From assembly GCF_029101545.1 (NCBI RefSeq), contig NZ_CP118866.1:372001-436000 (forward strand): a DNA stretch of 64,000 nt, written 5' to 3'. Within the stretch, counting starts at the first letter, position 1. Each line of letters starts with the position of its first letter. The translations under genes were made by a program, and so were the position numbers. Shown here in pieces: positions 53,008 through 62,027 of the stretch. The notes under the pieces are model-generated. The model searched no databases. It worked only from the letters and a program-made list of their open reading frames with translations, and was not told where the DNA came from. The stretch is from Amygdalobacter indicium. Its GTDB lineage: Bacteria > Bacillota > Clostridia > Saccharofermentanales > Fastidiosipilaceae.

Positions 53008-53024
53008 ATATTAAGGTGCTGAAT

Positions 53025-54410
53025 ATGATTTACGAATTAGAAGGTGGGAATCTAAATAAAATAACTGAAAATTATCATGTGAAAAAAGTTTCACTAATTT
53101 CGGTTTACCAAAAACAAATAAATGATAAATTTACTCTTTTAATTAATTCTTTTAAAAATAAAGTGTTAGTAGTAGAGAGTAACAAAATTAATAATGGTAC
53201 AATAGAAATAGATTCTACTGTGAGTGAATGGTTAGAGACTCCCTCTTCTAATTCTGATTATTTTAAATGCTGTGAATTATATGATGAAAAAATGATTTTA
53301 GAATCTAAAAAGAAGATTTTAATCTCTTTAGTGCTTACTTATTCTTGTAATTTGCGGTGCAGTTATTGCTTCCAACAAAAATATGATAAATTGTCCAGAA
53401 AACCAATTACTTTGGAAAAGTTAGAAATAATTCTTGATAAAATTTCATTAATTATTCGAGAAAATCCTGATATTCAAGTTTCTATAGGATTGTTTGGAGG
53501 AGAACCGCTGTTACCTAAAAATGAGTTGATTATTGATAGGGTTTTTAAATATTGTGTTGATCATAGGCTGAAGATAGGAATAACAACGAACGGAGTCTTT
53601 TTGCCTTATTTTGCAAAAAAATTAATAATATATAGAAGCGTTATAGCAGCTGTTGCCATAACTGTTAATAGCTTACCGGAAAATTACGAAAAGATTGTTG
53701 AAATAACAAGAGTTGCCAATAATGTAGAAAAATTATTGGATGTTACTGATTTATTGTTGAGTTATGGAGTAACGATTGACGTTGGAACAAATTTTGATAA
53801 AACTAATATTCAGCAACTTGTACCGATGTTTTTTTATTTTAAGAATAGAGGATATTTTGCAAGAAAAACATTCTATTGGAATATAGGTAGAGTTGATAAT
53901 CGCTTGTTTGATACCAACTATGATGATTATATTTTATCGGAAACAGATATTCTTTTAGAGTTGATGAAAATTCATGAACCTATTCCGCCGAATCTTCATG
54001 CGGGTTTCATTCAAACTTGTAAGAATTTGACTGATAAATTGAATCTTTCGTTTAATGAAATTCAATGTAAAGGAATTTATAATTACTGTTGGAATGTTTC
54101 TCCATATGATAGGGTGTTTTATATAGATAACAACTTAAATTTATTCAGGTGCACTGTTACAGTTGGACGACCAGAGTATATTTTAGGAAATCTACGTAGT
54201 TTTGATTTGTTGAATTATCAAAATGATACAAAAACTTTTTTAGATTATAAGGAATGTCAAAAATGTGAAATAGGCGGCTTGTGTTCAGGGGGATGTAAAT
54301 TATCTGCAGATATTGATTTTTATAAACAATGTCGTTGGGAAAAAAAAGAGTTTGAAAACTTTGTAAGTAATATTCTTATCCCGGTAATAGTAGAAAAAAT
54401 GAGGTATTAA
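53025..54410 (+). CDS. Radical SAM/SPASM peptide maturase
   Basis: 461 residues. The radical SAM cluster motif is Cys108, Cys112, Cys115 (CNLRCSYC). GGEP (158-161) contacts SAM methionine. The N-terminal 90 residues form the probable leader-binding domain. The SPASM region binds two further clusters: Cys355, Cys376, then the exact C-x2-C-x5-C-x3-C at 411, 414, 420 and 424, and Cys436. All positions needed are kept. It should crosslink the precursor encoded just upstream, probably at RRRY. AAGGTG precedes the ATG at 53025; a GTG three codons earlier overlaps it. Strongly AT-rich. Confidence 0.93.
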   Translation: MIYELEGGNLNKITENYHVKKVSLISVYQKQINDKFTLLINSFKNKVLVVESNKINNGTIEIDSTVSEWLETPSSNSDYFKCCELYDEKMILESKKKILISLVLTYSCNLRCSYCFQQKYDKLSRKPITLEKLEIILDKISLIIRENPDIQVSIGLFGGEPLLPKNELIIDRVFKYCVDHRLKIGITTNGVFLPYFAKKLIIYRSVIAAVAITVNSLPENYEKIVEITRVANNVEKLLDVTDLLLSYGVTIDVGTNFDKTNIQQLVPMFFYFKNRGYFARKTFYWNIGRVDNRLFDTNYDDYILSETDILLELMKIHEPIPPNLHAGFIQTCKNLTDKLNLSFNEIQCKGIYNYCWNVSPYDRVFYIDNNLNLFRCTVTVGRPEYILGNLRSFDLLNYQNDTKTFLDYKECQKCEIGGLCSGGCKLSADIDFYKQCRWEKKEFENFVSNILIPVIVEKMRY

Positions 54411-55589
54411 ATGAGCAAAGAGATAAAAAAATTGCTGATTTCGCAGGCAGTCGCCAATTTAGCGGATGTGTTTTTACGCGTAGTTATTATTGCCAATGTT
54501 TTTATAATATCCGGTTCTGTTATTGCGACTTCAATGGTTCCGATACTTATCGGCTTAGCTTCATTCTCAGCAAGTTTTTTAGTACCGTTAGTTACTAAAA
54601 AGGTAGCTTTGAACCGAGTTCTTTCTCTAACTCAATTAGGGAAAACGGTCCTGTTGTTTGTGCTATTGCTGCTGCTTTATTGCAGTGAGACAGTCCATGT
54701 AAGTATGTTGTACATATTTATTGTATCTATTTCTTTGCTTGACGGTTTTGCTGCGCCTGTTTCTTATGCTATTGTGCCGCAATATGCTACTGATTTAGGC
54801 CGGGCGAATGCCGCCTTATCCATGAGCGGAGAGGGTGTACAACTTGTAGGCTGGGGTTTGGGAGGACTTTTGTATGCTGCTTTAGGCATACAGTTAAGTA
54901 GCGTTGTTATTTTGCTGTTATTTACGGTGGCGACGATTTTGATGTTTACATTAGCGCCAGTAAAAATAAAAACGTTGGCAGCAGAAACAAATTTGGAAAC
55001 AGTTATAAAAGGTTGGCGACTTGTTTTAACAAAGCCGCCATTGCGATTTTTAGTGACGGCCAATCTGTTGGAAATAATTGCCAATACAATTTGGGTCTCA
55101 TCCGTAATTCTTGTTTTTGTGACGGAATATTTACATCAGACTGAAAGTTATTGGGGATATGCCAATACAGCTTATTCTATCGGTATTTTGCTCGGCGGTG
55201 CGATTGTTTTTCGTTTGTCGGAAAGATTTTTGCAATCGAAATGGAAAACTATCTTTTTTTCTTTGATTTTCATGACTATTGTTACGACTGTAATTATTTT
55301 GTATGCAGAAGCGATTACTTTCCTGCTTCTGTCCTTGGCTATCGGTGTGTTTTGTCAAATTAAGGAAGTGCCGGAAAGCGTATTTTTGCAGGAAACTGTC
55401 GCCGAAACGGAACTTGTTAATGTTTATGCCGTCTTTGAAGTTGTTTCAGCTTCGGCATTTTCGTGTTTTGTTTTTTTAGTAAGTTTAATTACCGATTCGT
55501 TCGGAGTTCTGTACGCTTTTTGGCTGGCCGTTATTTGCCTGTTGGCGGAAAGCTTTTTGGTATTTATTAATAGAAAACAGCTACAGTAA
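54411..55589 (+). CDS. MFS transporter, probable RiPP exporter
   Basis: 392 residues and about 12 membrane segments. The central loop near 195-210 (NLETVIKGWRLVLTKPPLRF) is the pattern of MFS efflux proteins of the enterobactin/macrolide exporter group. It begins directly at the stop codon of the radical SAM gene, with no gap, so it is coupled to it. Export of the modified peptide is inferred from position. Its base usage is closer to the chromosomal backbone than to the rgg and radical SAM genes. Confidence 0.85.
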   Translation: MSKEIKKLLISQAVANLADVFLRVVIIANVFIISGSVIATSMVPILIGLASFSASFLVPLVTKKVALNRVLSLTQLGKTVLLFVLLLLLYCSETVHVSMLYIFIVSISLLDGFAAPVSYAIVPQYATDLGRANAALSMSGEGVQLVGWGLGGLLYAALGIQLSSVVILLLFTVATILMFTLAPVKIKTLAAETNLETVIKGWRLVLTKPPLRFLVTANLLEIIANTIWVSSVILVFVTEYLHQTESYWGYANTAYSIGILLGGAIVFRLSERFLQSKWKTIFFSLIFMTIVTTVIILYAEAITFLLLSLAIGVFCQIKEVPESVFLQETVAETELVNVYAVFEVVSASAFSCFVFLVSLITDSFGVLYAFWLAVICLLAESFLVFINRKQLQ

Positions 55590-55667
55590 TTTTCTGAGCT
55601 GCTCCGTCTGCACCTTGCACAAGCCGGCCGGGTTTACCGGCTTGCCCCGCATCTCTTTTAATTGCTT

Positions 55668-55705
55668 TGCCGTAATGGGAATAAGTACGGCAGAGTTTTT
55701 TTTTT
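55668..55705 (+). terminator. Terminator after the MFS gene
   Basis: TGCCGTA (55668-55674) pairs with TACGGCA (55686-55692); GAG and a run of ten T follow. Confidence 0.75.
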
Positions 55706-55834
55706 GATTTTTACAAAAGAAAATTGATGCAGCTTTCTATCACCTTACAGCAAGCTTGTAAAAATCTTAGTATATAATATTAGCAACCGAAGAGCAGAAA
55801 TTAAGAGCTGAATTTGACGGAAAGGGAGAAGTGT

Positions 55835-57148
55835 ATGAAAGCGTTTCAAGCGCAAAGTGTAGAGCATGCCTATATACATATACCTTTTTGCCGTCATCTG
55901 TGTACATATTGTGATTTTTGTGTCCTGCCGTGTTCGGATATTTTGCAGACACGCACTTCCAAAAATGCGAAATTTATCGGGCCGTATTTACAAGCTTTGC
56001 AGCATGAAATAACTGCTGTTGCGCTTAATTGGCGGAAACAGAGATCGGATTTGCTAAAACCGTTGAAAAGTTTGTATTTCGGCGGCGGCACGCCGGGAAT
56101 TTTACAAACGGAAGAGTTGGCGACGCTAATCAGCTTGTGCCGGGAACAGTTCGGTTTGACGGATACTTGTGAGCTTACTCTGGAACTTAATCCTTGCAAC
56201 TATCAACATTTGGACCTGAAATATTTGCACAAATTAGGCTTAAATCGTGTTTCGTTGGGTTTACAGACAAGCAATCTTCAATTGCTGAAATTTTTGGAAA
56301 GAGAACATCGGGCGGAAGATGCCGTAGCGGCGGTAGATTATATTCGGGCGGCCGGAATCGACAATATTTCGTTAGATTTAATAGTAGCTTTACCGGGACA
56401 GGACATGGCGGCGGTGGCGGCAGATTTGGCCTTTGTTCTGAACTTGAAACCGCAGCATGTTTCAGTCTATTCTTTGATTTTAGAAGCAGGATCCAAGCTC
56501 TATCAGCTGTATGCCCGGTCAGCTTGTTGTCAAACGCGAACTTCAGGGGCGGACAGCAGTGTGATTAAGGCTTTGCCGAGCTTACCGGATGAGGATACGG
56601 AAAGAGAGATGGTACATTATGTGCAGAACGCCTTGTGCCAAAGCGGTTTTCGCCATTATGAAATATCGAACTTTGCGTTGACAGCAGACTTTGAAAGTCG
56701 GCATAATACGGCAGTCTGGGCGGCAAGACCTTATTTCGGCTTCGGCTTAAGTGCCGGTTCTTATTTAGCCGGTGTCAGGCGCACCAATACCAAACAAATC
56801 AAGCATTATATTGATGCTTGGAACGTCCTGCCGTCAAATTCTGCAGATTTATCGGAGAAAGAACTCTATCGAACTGCAATTCTGACGGAGAAGAATACCC
56901 AAACGGAAGCGATGGAAGATTATTTTGCTTTTGCTTTACGTTATTTATGTGGGGTAAAAATTTCTGATTTTGAAAAATATTTTGCCTGTGCCGTACCGGC
57001 AAGAATCAAAGAAATATTAGACTGGGGCTGCGGCCAAAATTTATTGCAAACGAATGAGCAAAAGTCTATTTATTATGTAACTGAGAAAGGGCAGGATTAT
57101 TTAGATGAAATCAGTCGTCGACTTCTAGGTTGCTTGCAGGAGAACTAG
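55835..57148 (+). CDS. hemW: HemW-like radical SAM heme chaperone
   Basis: 437 residues, slightly long for HemW (380-400). AYIHIPFCRHLCTYCDFC has the CxxxCxxC cluster motif with one extra Cys. YFGGGTPGIL, ELNP, RVSLGLQT and DLIVALPGQ follow in the HemN/HemW order. The C-terminal winged-helix domain is present (VTEKGQDYL near the end). HemW proteins deliver heme and are not true coproporphyrinogen oxidases. The ATG at 55835 follows AAAGGGAG; a TTG seven codons upstream is unlikely. Confidence 0.88.
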   Translation: MKAFQAQSVEHAYIHIPFCRHLCTYCDFCVLPCSDILQTRTSKNAKFIGPYLQALQHEITAVALNWRKQRSDLLKPLKSLYFGGGTPGILQTEELATLISLCREQFGLTDTCELTLELNPCNYQHLDLKYLHKLGLNRVSLGLQTSNLQLLKFLEREHRAEDAVAAVDYIRAAGIDNISLDLIVALPGQDMAAVAADLAFVLNLKPQHVSVYSLILEAGSKLYQLYARSACCQTRTSGADSSVIKALPSLPDEDTEREMVHYVQNALCQSGFRHYEISNFALTADFESRHNTAVWAARPYFGFGLSAGSYLAGVRRTNTKQIKHYIDAWNVLPSNSADLSEKELYRTAILTEKNTQTEAMEDYFAFALRYLCGVKISDFEKYFACAVPARIKEILDWGCGQNLLQTNEQKSIYYVTEKGQDYLDEISRRLLGCLQEN

Positions 57149-57177
57149 GGCGGAAAGTTCGGGCTGAAAAAGGGCAG

Positions 57178-57204
57178 AAAAAACCGGTTTGCAGGGAAAC
57201 CGGT
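57178..57204 (-). terminator. Terminator of the minus-strand lipoprotein gene
   Basis: On the minus strand ACCGGTTT, a six-base loop CCCTGC, AAACCGGT, then six T. It may also serve hemW from the other side. Confidence 0.7.
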
Positions 57205-57228
57205 CAGCAATTATGCTTAATATGAGCT

Positions 57229-57600
57229 TTATTGAATATCTGCAGCAAAAGATTTGACATTGCGTAAATCAAAGTTTTTGATTTGCATTGCTTTATCATG
57301 AACATCTAATTTATATTCCTGATAATCGCCGTTCGCTTTGAGCTGCGGGAATTTTATTTCGCCCAGATCCGCTTTTTTACCGTCTTTCATTTCTACGTGA
57401 TAATGTAAAACGACATTTTCTTTGATATCTTTGGAGTTGTTGTATATTTTTCCTTCAATTACTACGCGCTTGCTATCCCAATCGGTTGTTAAATAGTCAA
57501 CAACTTTGAAAGCTTTAGACTTACTTTGGCAGGCGACTAAGCAGAGCGGCATGAATGCTATTAACAACAACAGGGCTAACAATTTTTTTAAGTCTTTCAT
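57229..57600 (-). CDS. Small lipoprotein of unknown function
   Basis: 123 residues. The signal peptide LLALLLLIAFMPLCLVACQS ends in the lipobox LVAC, with Cys24 as lipidation site. The mature part is a single beta-sandwich-like domain (KVVDYLTTDWDSKRVVIEGK, then NVVLHYHVEMKDGKK), in the manner of FxLYD/DUF-type domains, but I cannot name the family. AGGAGG precedes the ATG. It stands alone between its own promoter and terminator. Confidence 0.7.
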   Translation of the reverse strand: MKDLKKLLALLLLIAFMPLCLVACQSKSKAFKVVDYLTTDWDSKRVVIEGKIYNNSKDIKENVVLHYHVEMKDGKKADLGEIKFPQLKANGDYQEYKLDVHDKAMQIKNFDLRNVKSFAADIQ

Positions 57601-57672
57601 AATAACCTCCTATATACGAAGTTCCGATTCGCAGGATTTAAATGTTATTCGCTTATTTATAAGCACGTATTT

Positions 57673-57700
57673 ATAATAAAAGAAGATTTTTTTCTGTCAA
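57673..57700 (-). promoter_or_regulatory. Promoter of the lipoprotein gene
   Basis: Minus strand TTGACA (57695-57700), 16 bases, TATTAT (57673-57678). Confidence 0.55.
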
Positions 57701-57985
57701 TCAATCTTATCTGTTTTCGGTATAATTTCAGCATATTGCTTAATTGTAAAATAAATATTTCAGCATTCTGCACAAAACTAAAGACTATAAGCAACGAATA
57801 TCCTTGAAAAAAGGGGAAATTGAGCGTGACACTGAGAGTTAGAAGCAGCAAAGAAAATGAATGCTTTTAACAAATGTCAATAGTGTAAACAAATATTTGC
57901 TTTATCATCGCAGAGAGCAGAAGGCCTAGGAAAGGGTGCGTACGGACTTTGATTGGAATGTTTACAAATTATACAGTATCATCCC

Positions 57986-58014
57986 TTGACAGCTAACGGT
58001 ATGAGAGGTATTAT
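57986..58014 (+). promoter_or_regulatory. tRNA-Lys promoter
   Basis: TTGACA (57986-57991), spacer of 17, TATTAT (58009-58014), 20 bases before the tRNA. I see nothing else supportable in 57701-57985. Confidence 0.8.
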
Positions 58015-58034
58015 ACAGAAGCTGATTTTGTTAT

Positions 58035-58107
58035 GCACCCTTAGCTCAGTTGGTAGAGCAACTGACTCTTAATCAGTGGGCCTGGGGTTCGAGTCCCCAA
58101 GGGTGCA
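58035..58107 (+). tRNA. tRNA-Lys (anticodon CUU)
   Basis: Acceptor GCACCCT/AGGGTGC with discriminator A, D arm GCTC-AGTTGGTAGA-GAGC-type, anticodon stem ACTGA/TCAGT with loop CTCTTAA (anticodon CTT), and T arm TGGGG-TTCGAGT-CCCCA. The terminal CCA is not encoded. Confidence 0.96.
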
Positions 58108-58113
58108 TTTTTG

Positions 58114-58141
58114 AAGGTCTTACATCTGTAAGACCTTTTTT
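58114..58141 (+). terminator. Terminator after tRNA-Lys
   Basis: AAGGTCTTAC, loop ATCT, GTAAGACCTT, then T run: perfect 10-bp stem. From 58142 to 58399 I see only a stray TATAAT at 58264 with no good -35. Confidence 0.9.
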
Positions 58142-58399
58142 ATTTGCGAAATAATACGAGTTTGCGTCATGTCGGGCTTATGATGTGTTGATTGCGCGAG
58201 TTACGAAAAATTCGGGAGCTTGTGCCCGGATTTTGTGCGGAAAACTTATAATACTTTCTTAGGTATAATAAGTATGTAATAGCTCCGGTCGAGTTATCAA
58301 GCAAGAGTTACACAACATTACTATCAGAGATTATTATGGTAAAATTGAATGACTGATTTAGTTTGGACAAAAGACAAAGGCGGTTTATAAATAAAAATA

Positions 58400-60385
58400 A
58401 TGGGTAAGTTGGGAGCAATCGGCAAAAACAAAAAGAGCTTGAGCCTTATTTTGGGCTTGACGCTGCTGTTAACTTCCTGCCATGCCAAAATTGCCGAGCG
58501 TCCGCTTTACAAGCGTGACTTGGGTGTTAAAAGCGGAGAATCCGATTCTAAAATGTTGCCGCTGAACGGGTTACCGGGAAATCAGACGGACCGGCCGAAA
58601 ACGACAGTTACAGCACCGAAACCTTCCACTGCCGACGATAAGGGCACCGAAAAGGAAACAGCACCCTTGAAACAGGCAGGCTCGCCGTCTGCAACTTTAA
58701 CGCCGCAGGGGAAAATTCGTCAGGCGTTAGGCCGGGAGGCGGAGAACAAATTTGACCGTGATGCAGCTTTGAAAAATATCAGCAGTTTGCAGAATGTTCC
58801 GGTTTTTAAGCAGAAAGTCTTGCGCCTGGCACTTGTTGATGCCGCTGATTATCATCCTTTTGTTGAGCGGGATGAATATGATCAGGTAATCACCCGCTTG
58901 CTGTTCAGAAGCCTTTTTCGCATTGATAAATACAAGCGCTTAACCAAGGATCTGGTTAAATCCTATCGCTATTCCAACGATATGAAAGTTTTGGAAATTA
59001 CTTTGGATGAACAGGCGATGTACGCCGACAAAACGCCGATAGATGCCTACGACGTTATTAAAGCTTTCAATTTGTTGGCAATACCGAAAAATGATAACTT
59101 CGAATCTAAATTGGCTCAAGTTTCCCCGTATTATCAAACTTTGCAGTCCGTAGATAAAGTTGAACAAATAGGAGCATACGGCTTGCGCTTTTATTTGAAG
59201 AAACCTGATTTGTTCTTAGCTTACGCCTTAACTTTTCCTATCGTTAAAAGTAATGAATTGTATAACAAGGGCTTGAATAATTTTACTGCTTCCGGTGCTT
59301 ACAGCCTCAGTCATTACAGGCAGACGGACAGCGAAACTGCAGCAGAAATTAAACAACTTAAGGAAGCATATGCTTTTGCTAAACAACGACCTTTGGGCGA
59401 ACGACCGAAATATTTTAATTCATTAATTCAGCGCTTTGCCGTGTTCGATTATCCTTCGGAAGATGCTGCTGTCTCTGCTTTTTTAGCCAAAAATATTGAT
59501 TTGTGTTATACCTGGCCTGCTTATACGGATGAATTAAAGGCGCGGGAACATTATGTTTTCCATTCCGAAGCGGCGGTTAATTTAACTTTTAATCGGCCGC
59601 AGATTGCCGATGCTGCCGGAAGTCAGGAACAACAGGAAAAATTGGCGGATTATTATGCCGATGTGCAACTGCTTAAAAGCAAATTAAGCAGCTTTTACAA
59701 TGATAAATTTCTTTTTCGGGAAGTTGATCCGGCTTTATCGCCGGCGGCCTACAATTTTACCGATGAATTATTTCGACCTTATAAATTAATTCCGGCTTAT
59801 CCGCTTAATCGTTTGATTCGTGAGCGGAAAAATTTGGCCGGAGATTTTAAGCAAAAAAAATGGCAAATTATAATTCCTGCAAATTTAAGTTTCGGGGCCG
59901 ATATTATCAGCCGTTTACAGCAAAAATTCACCGAGATAGGCTTAAAGGCCGAGTTTACGTCCGTAGCGTTGAGCAACTTTCAAAACGCAGTCAAACAAAA
60001 ACCGTGGGATATTGCCATATATCCGTTGCTGACTCACCGTATACCCGATATCGGTTATGAATTGAAAGAGCTCAGTAACGGGAGATTCTGGCGGCGAAAT
60101 TATACCCAGGCTTTTTTGCCGGAATTTTATCTCTATCCGAAGCAGGCACAGAGCATAATTGACGATTTGGAGGAAATAAAATTAACCGATTCGATGCTGA
60201 GTCCTTTGGAAAATGTGACTTATCAGCAGAAGTTCAGTGAATTATACCAGTATACCAATAATATGCCTTTATTAAAGTATAATCGGGCATTATACTTACA
60301 GGACAGCTTGCGCGGCGAATTGGCACCGTTTGCTTTAAACCCGTTGGCGGGAGTGGAGGATTTGTGGATATGGTCTACCCCATAA
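58400..60385 (+). CDS. Oligopeptide-binding-like lipoprotein (SBP family 5)
   Basis: 661 residues, long for the family (540-600). The signal peptide ends LLLTSC (Cys27 region), giving a lipoprotein. A low-complexity Pro/Thr/Lys-rich stretch runs to about residue 130. The family 5 fold starts at VLRLALVDAADYHPF, with the typical FRSLFRIDKYKRLTKDLVKS and a TLDEQAMYADKTPIDAYDVI block. It binds a peptide or similar ligand outside the cell. No ABC permease or ATPase genes are near, so it is an orphan. The start is the only ATG near, with AAAGGCGG 16 bases upstream, further than usual. Its end overlaps lspA by 22 bases. Confidence 0.78.
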   Translation: MGKLGAIGKNKKSLSLILGLTLLLTSCHAKIAERPLYKRDLGVKSGESDSKMLPLNGLPGNQTDRPKTTVTAPKPSTADDKGTEKETAPLKQAGSPSATLTPQGKIRQALGREAENKFDRDAALKNISSLQNVPVFKQKVLRLALVDAADYHPFVERDEYDQVITRLLFRSLFRIDKYKRLTKDLVKSYRYSNDMKVLEITLDEQAMYADKTPIDAYDVIKAFNLLAIPKNDNFESKLAQVSPYYQTLQSVDKVEQIGAYGLRFYLKKPDLFLAYALTFPIVKSNELYNKGLNNFTASGAYSLSHYRQTDSETAAEIKQLKEAYAFAKQRPLGERPKYFNSLIQRFAVFDYPSEDAAVSAFLAKNIDLCYTWPAYTDELKAREHYVFHSEAAVNLTFNRPQIADAAGSQEQQEKLADYYADVQLLKSKLSSFYNDKFLFREVDPALSPAAYNFTDELFRPYKLIPAYPLNRLIRERKNLAGDFKQKKWQIIIPANLSFGADIISRLQQKFTEIGLKAEFTSVALSNFQNAVKQKPWDIAIYPLLTHRIPDIGYELKELSNGRFWRRNYTQAFLPEFYLYPKQAQSIIDDLEEIKLTDSMLSPLENVTYQQKFSELYQYTNNMPLLKYNRALYLQDSLRGELAPFALNPLAGVEDLWIWSTP

Positions 60386-60885
60386 TAGTTATTTTGTTAG
60401 TTGTAATTGATCAGATGTTGAAATACAATTTTTGGCATTATCTGGAAATAAACGGTGACCTTGTAATATTTCCCTGGCTCAATTTGAGCTTGGCTTTTAA
60501 CACCGGGGCGGCCTGGAGTTTTTTGGCCGATACGAATTTCGGTATTTACTTATTGAGCTTTTGCTCGCTGTTTTGCAGCGTAGCTTTGGCCTGCTATTTT
60601 TATTGCTTCCGCCGGCAACTCGATGCGCCGGCTAAATTGGGCTTAGCTTTAATTATTGCCGGTTCTCTCGGCAATTTATGCGACCGGGTGTATTTGCATA
60701 AAGTTGTAGATTTTGTTGATTTTCATCTCGGGAATTGGCATTTTCCGACCTTTAACGGTGCCGACAGCTACATAACTTTGGGAATTCTGCTTTTGTTGTT
60801 GTTGCTTTTAACCGGCCGTTTGCATTTACCGCTTTTATATGAGAACAAGAAATTAACAGGTGAAACTGATGGGCGAAATAAGTGA
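60364..60885 (+). CDS. lspA: Lipoprotein signal peptidase
   Basis: 173 residues and four membrane segments. The two catalytic aspartates lie in GNLCDRV and FNGADSYI, and the family block AFNTGAAWSFL is present. LspA cuts prolipoproteins before the lipidated cysteine. I take the GTG at 60364 right after GGAGGATTT; an ATG two codons later is possible. It overlaps the upstream lipoprotein gene by 22 bases and the downstream pseudouridine synthase gene by 17, so translation is coupled. Confidence 0.92.
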   Translation: MDMVYPIIVILLVVIDQMLKYNFWHYLEINGDLVIFPWLNLSLAFNTGAAWSFLADTNFGIYLLSFCSLFCSVALACYFYCFRRQLDAPAKLGLALIIAGSLGNLCDRVYLHKVVDFVDFHLGNWHFPTFNGADSYITLGILLLLLLLLTGRLHLPLLYENKKLTGETDGRNK

Positions 60886-61957
60886 AAACGATTGGGAACT
60901 GCAAAAAATTCTGGGTCAGGGGCAACAGGTTCTGCTGCCTGCCGGCGTCCGCTTGGATCAGGCCTTAGCTCAAGTTTTGCCGTTCAGTCGCAGCGAGATT
61001 ACTCGCTTCTTAAAAGCTCCGTGTCTGGCGCCGCTCAAACAGCCGAGTGAACTTAGAAGTTGGCAAGCTGAAATTGCCGCTTTGACAGGTAAATTGGAAG
61101 AGCAGCAATTGCCGGCAGCTTCCATTTTACAGGAGCAACGGCAATTGGCGTTGGCATATTGGTCTTGGTGTGCCAGAAAACCGAGCTACAAGAGCGACAA
61201 AGATGAACTTTACTTTTTTCTGCCGCCGTTAGCCGCCTTGGATAATTACTTTTTACAGGCGGAGTATTTGCCGCTCAATATTATTTATGAAGATGAATAT
61301 TTATTGGTCCTGGATAAAGAAAAAGGAATAGTTGTGCATCCGGCAGCGGGAAATTGGCATCATACTTTGTTGCAGGGCGTTTTATATTATTTGCAGAACA
61401 AAGAGGGAGATAATGTTAAACCTTATTTAGTTCACCGCATAGATAAGGACACTTCCGGATTGCTTATTGTGGCTAAGACTAAAGCGGCTCAAAGTCGATT
61501 ACAGGCCGATTTACAGGTGCATGCCGTTAAGCGCATCTATCGGGCTTTGGCCGAAGGCGTCTTTTCTGAAAGTAAGTTTAAAATACAGGGAGCTTTGGGA
61601 CGAGACAGCCGGAATCCCTTGCGGAAGGCGATCGTTCCGGACGGTAAACAGGCTGTCACGCATATTACTTTGCTCAAACAATATGTTAACTGTGCCTATG
61701 TGGAAGCAAGTCTGGAAACGGGAAGAACCCATCAAATCCGGGCACATTTGGCGGCTTTGCAGCATCCTTTGGTGGGCGATGTGCTGTATGGTGCGAAAAA
61801 ATTTCCGGCTGCCGTTAATCTGCCTGCAGGTCAATGTCTGCATGCGCGGAAGTTGGAATTCACCCATCCGATAACTCTGGAAAAAATGGCTTTTCTTTCT
61901 CCCTTGCCGGCTTATTTCAATTCTGCTTTGCAATTAGCGGAAAATGGTATAATCTAA
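60869..61957 (+). CDS. rluD: RluD-type 23S rRNA pseudouridine synthase
   Basis: 362 residues. The catalytic Asp lies in HRIDKDTSGLL. Flanking family blocks VLDKEKGIVVHPA, TGRTHQIRAHLAA and HPLVGDVLYGA are present. The N-terminal 130 residues include an S4-like part (VRLDQALAQVLPFSRSEITRFL) with an unusual insertion rich in Gln and Leu. It would make pseudouridines in the 23S rRNA. The ATG at 60869 lies behind AGGTG. Pairing with lspA is classic in Bacillota. Confidence 0.9.
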   Translation: MGEISENDWELQKILGQGQQVLLPAGVRLDQALAQVLPFSRSEITRFLKAPCLAPLKQPSELRSWQAEIAALTGKLEEQQLPAASILQEQRQLALAYWSWCARKPSYKSDKDELYFFLPPLAALDNYFLQAEYLPLNIIYEDEYLLVLDKEKGIVVHPAAGNWHHTLLQGVLYYLQNKEGDNVKPYLVHRIDKDTSGLLIVAKTKAAQSRLQADLQVHAVKRIYRALAEGVFSESKFKIQGALGRDSRNPLRKAIVPDGKQAVTHITLLKQYVNCAYVEASLETGRTHQIRAHLAALQHPLVGDVLYGAKKFPAAVNLPAGQCLHARKLEFTHPITLEKMAFLSPLPAYFNSALQLAENGII

Positions 61958-62027
61958 CAGTAACCTGTCCGGAATCGGCAAAGTGAAGACTTTCTTTTAT
62001 TAATGTTATAATTAACGCAGAGGTGTT

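Noticed and set aside
55621..55643. Hairpin AAGCCGG...CCGGCTT after the MFS gene as terminator
   Set aside because: Not followed by a T run; the hairpin at 55668-55705 is the better terminator.
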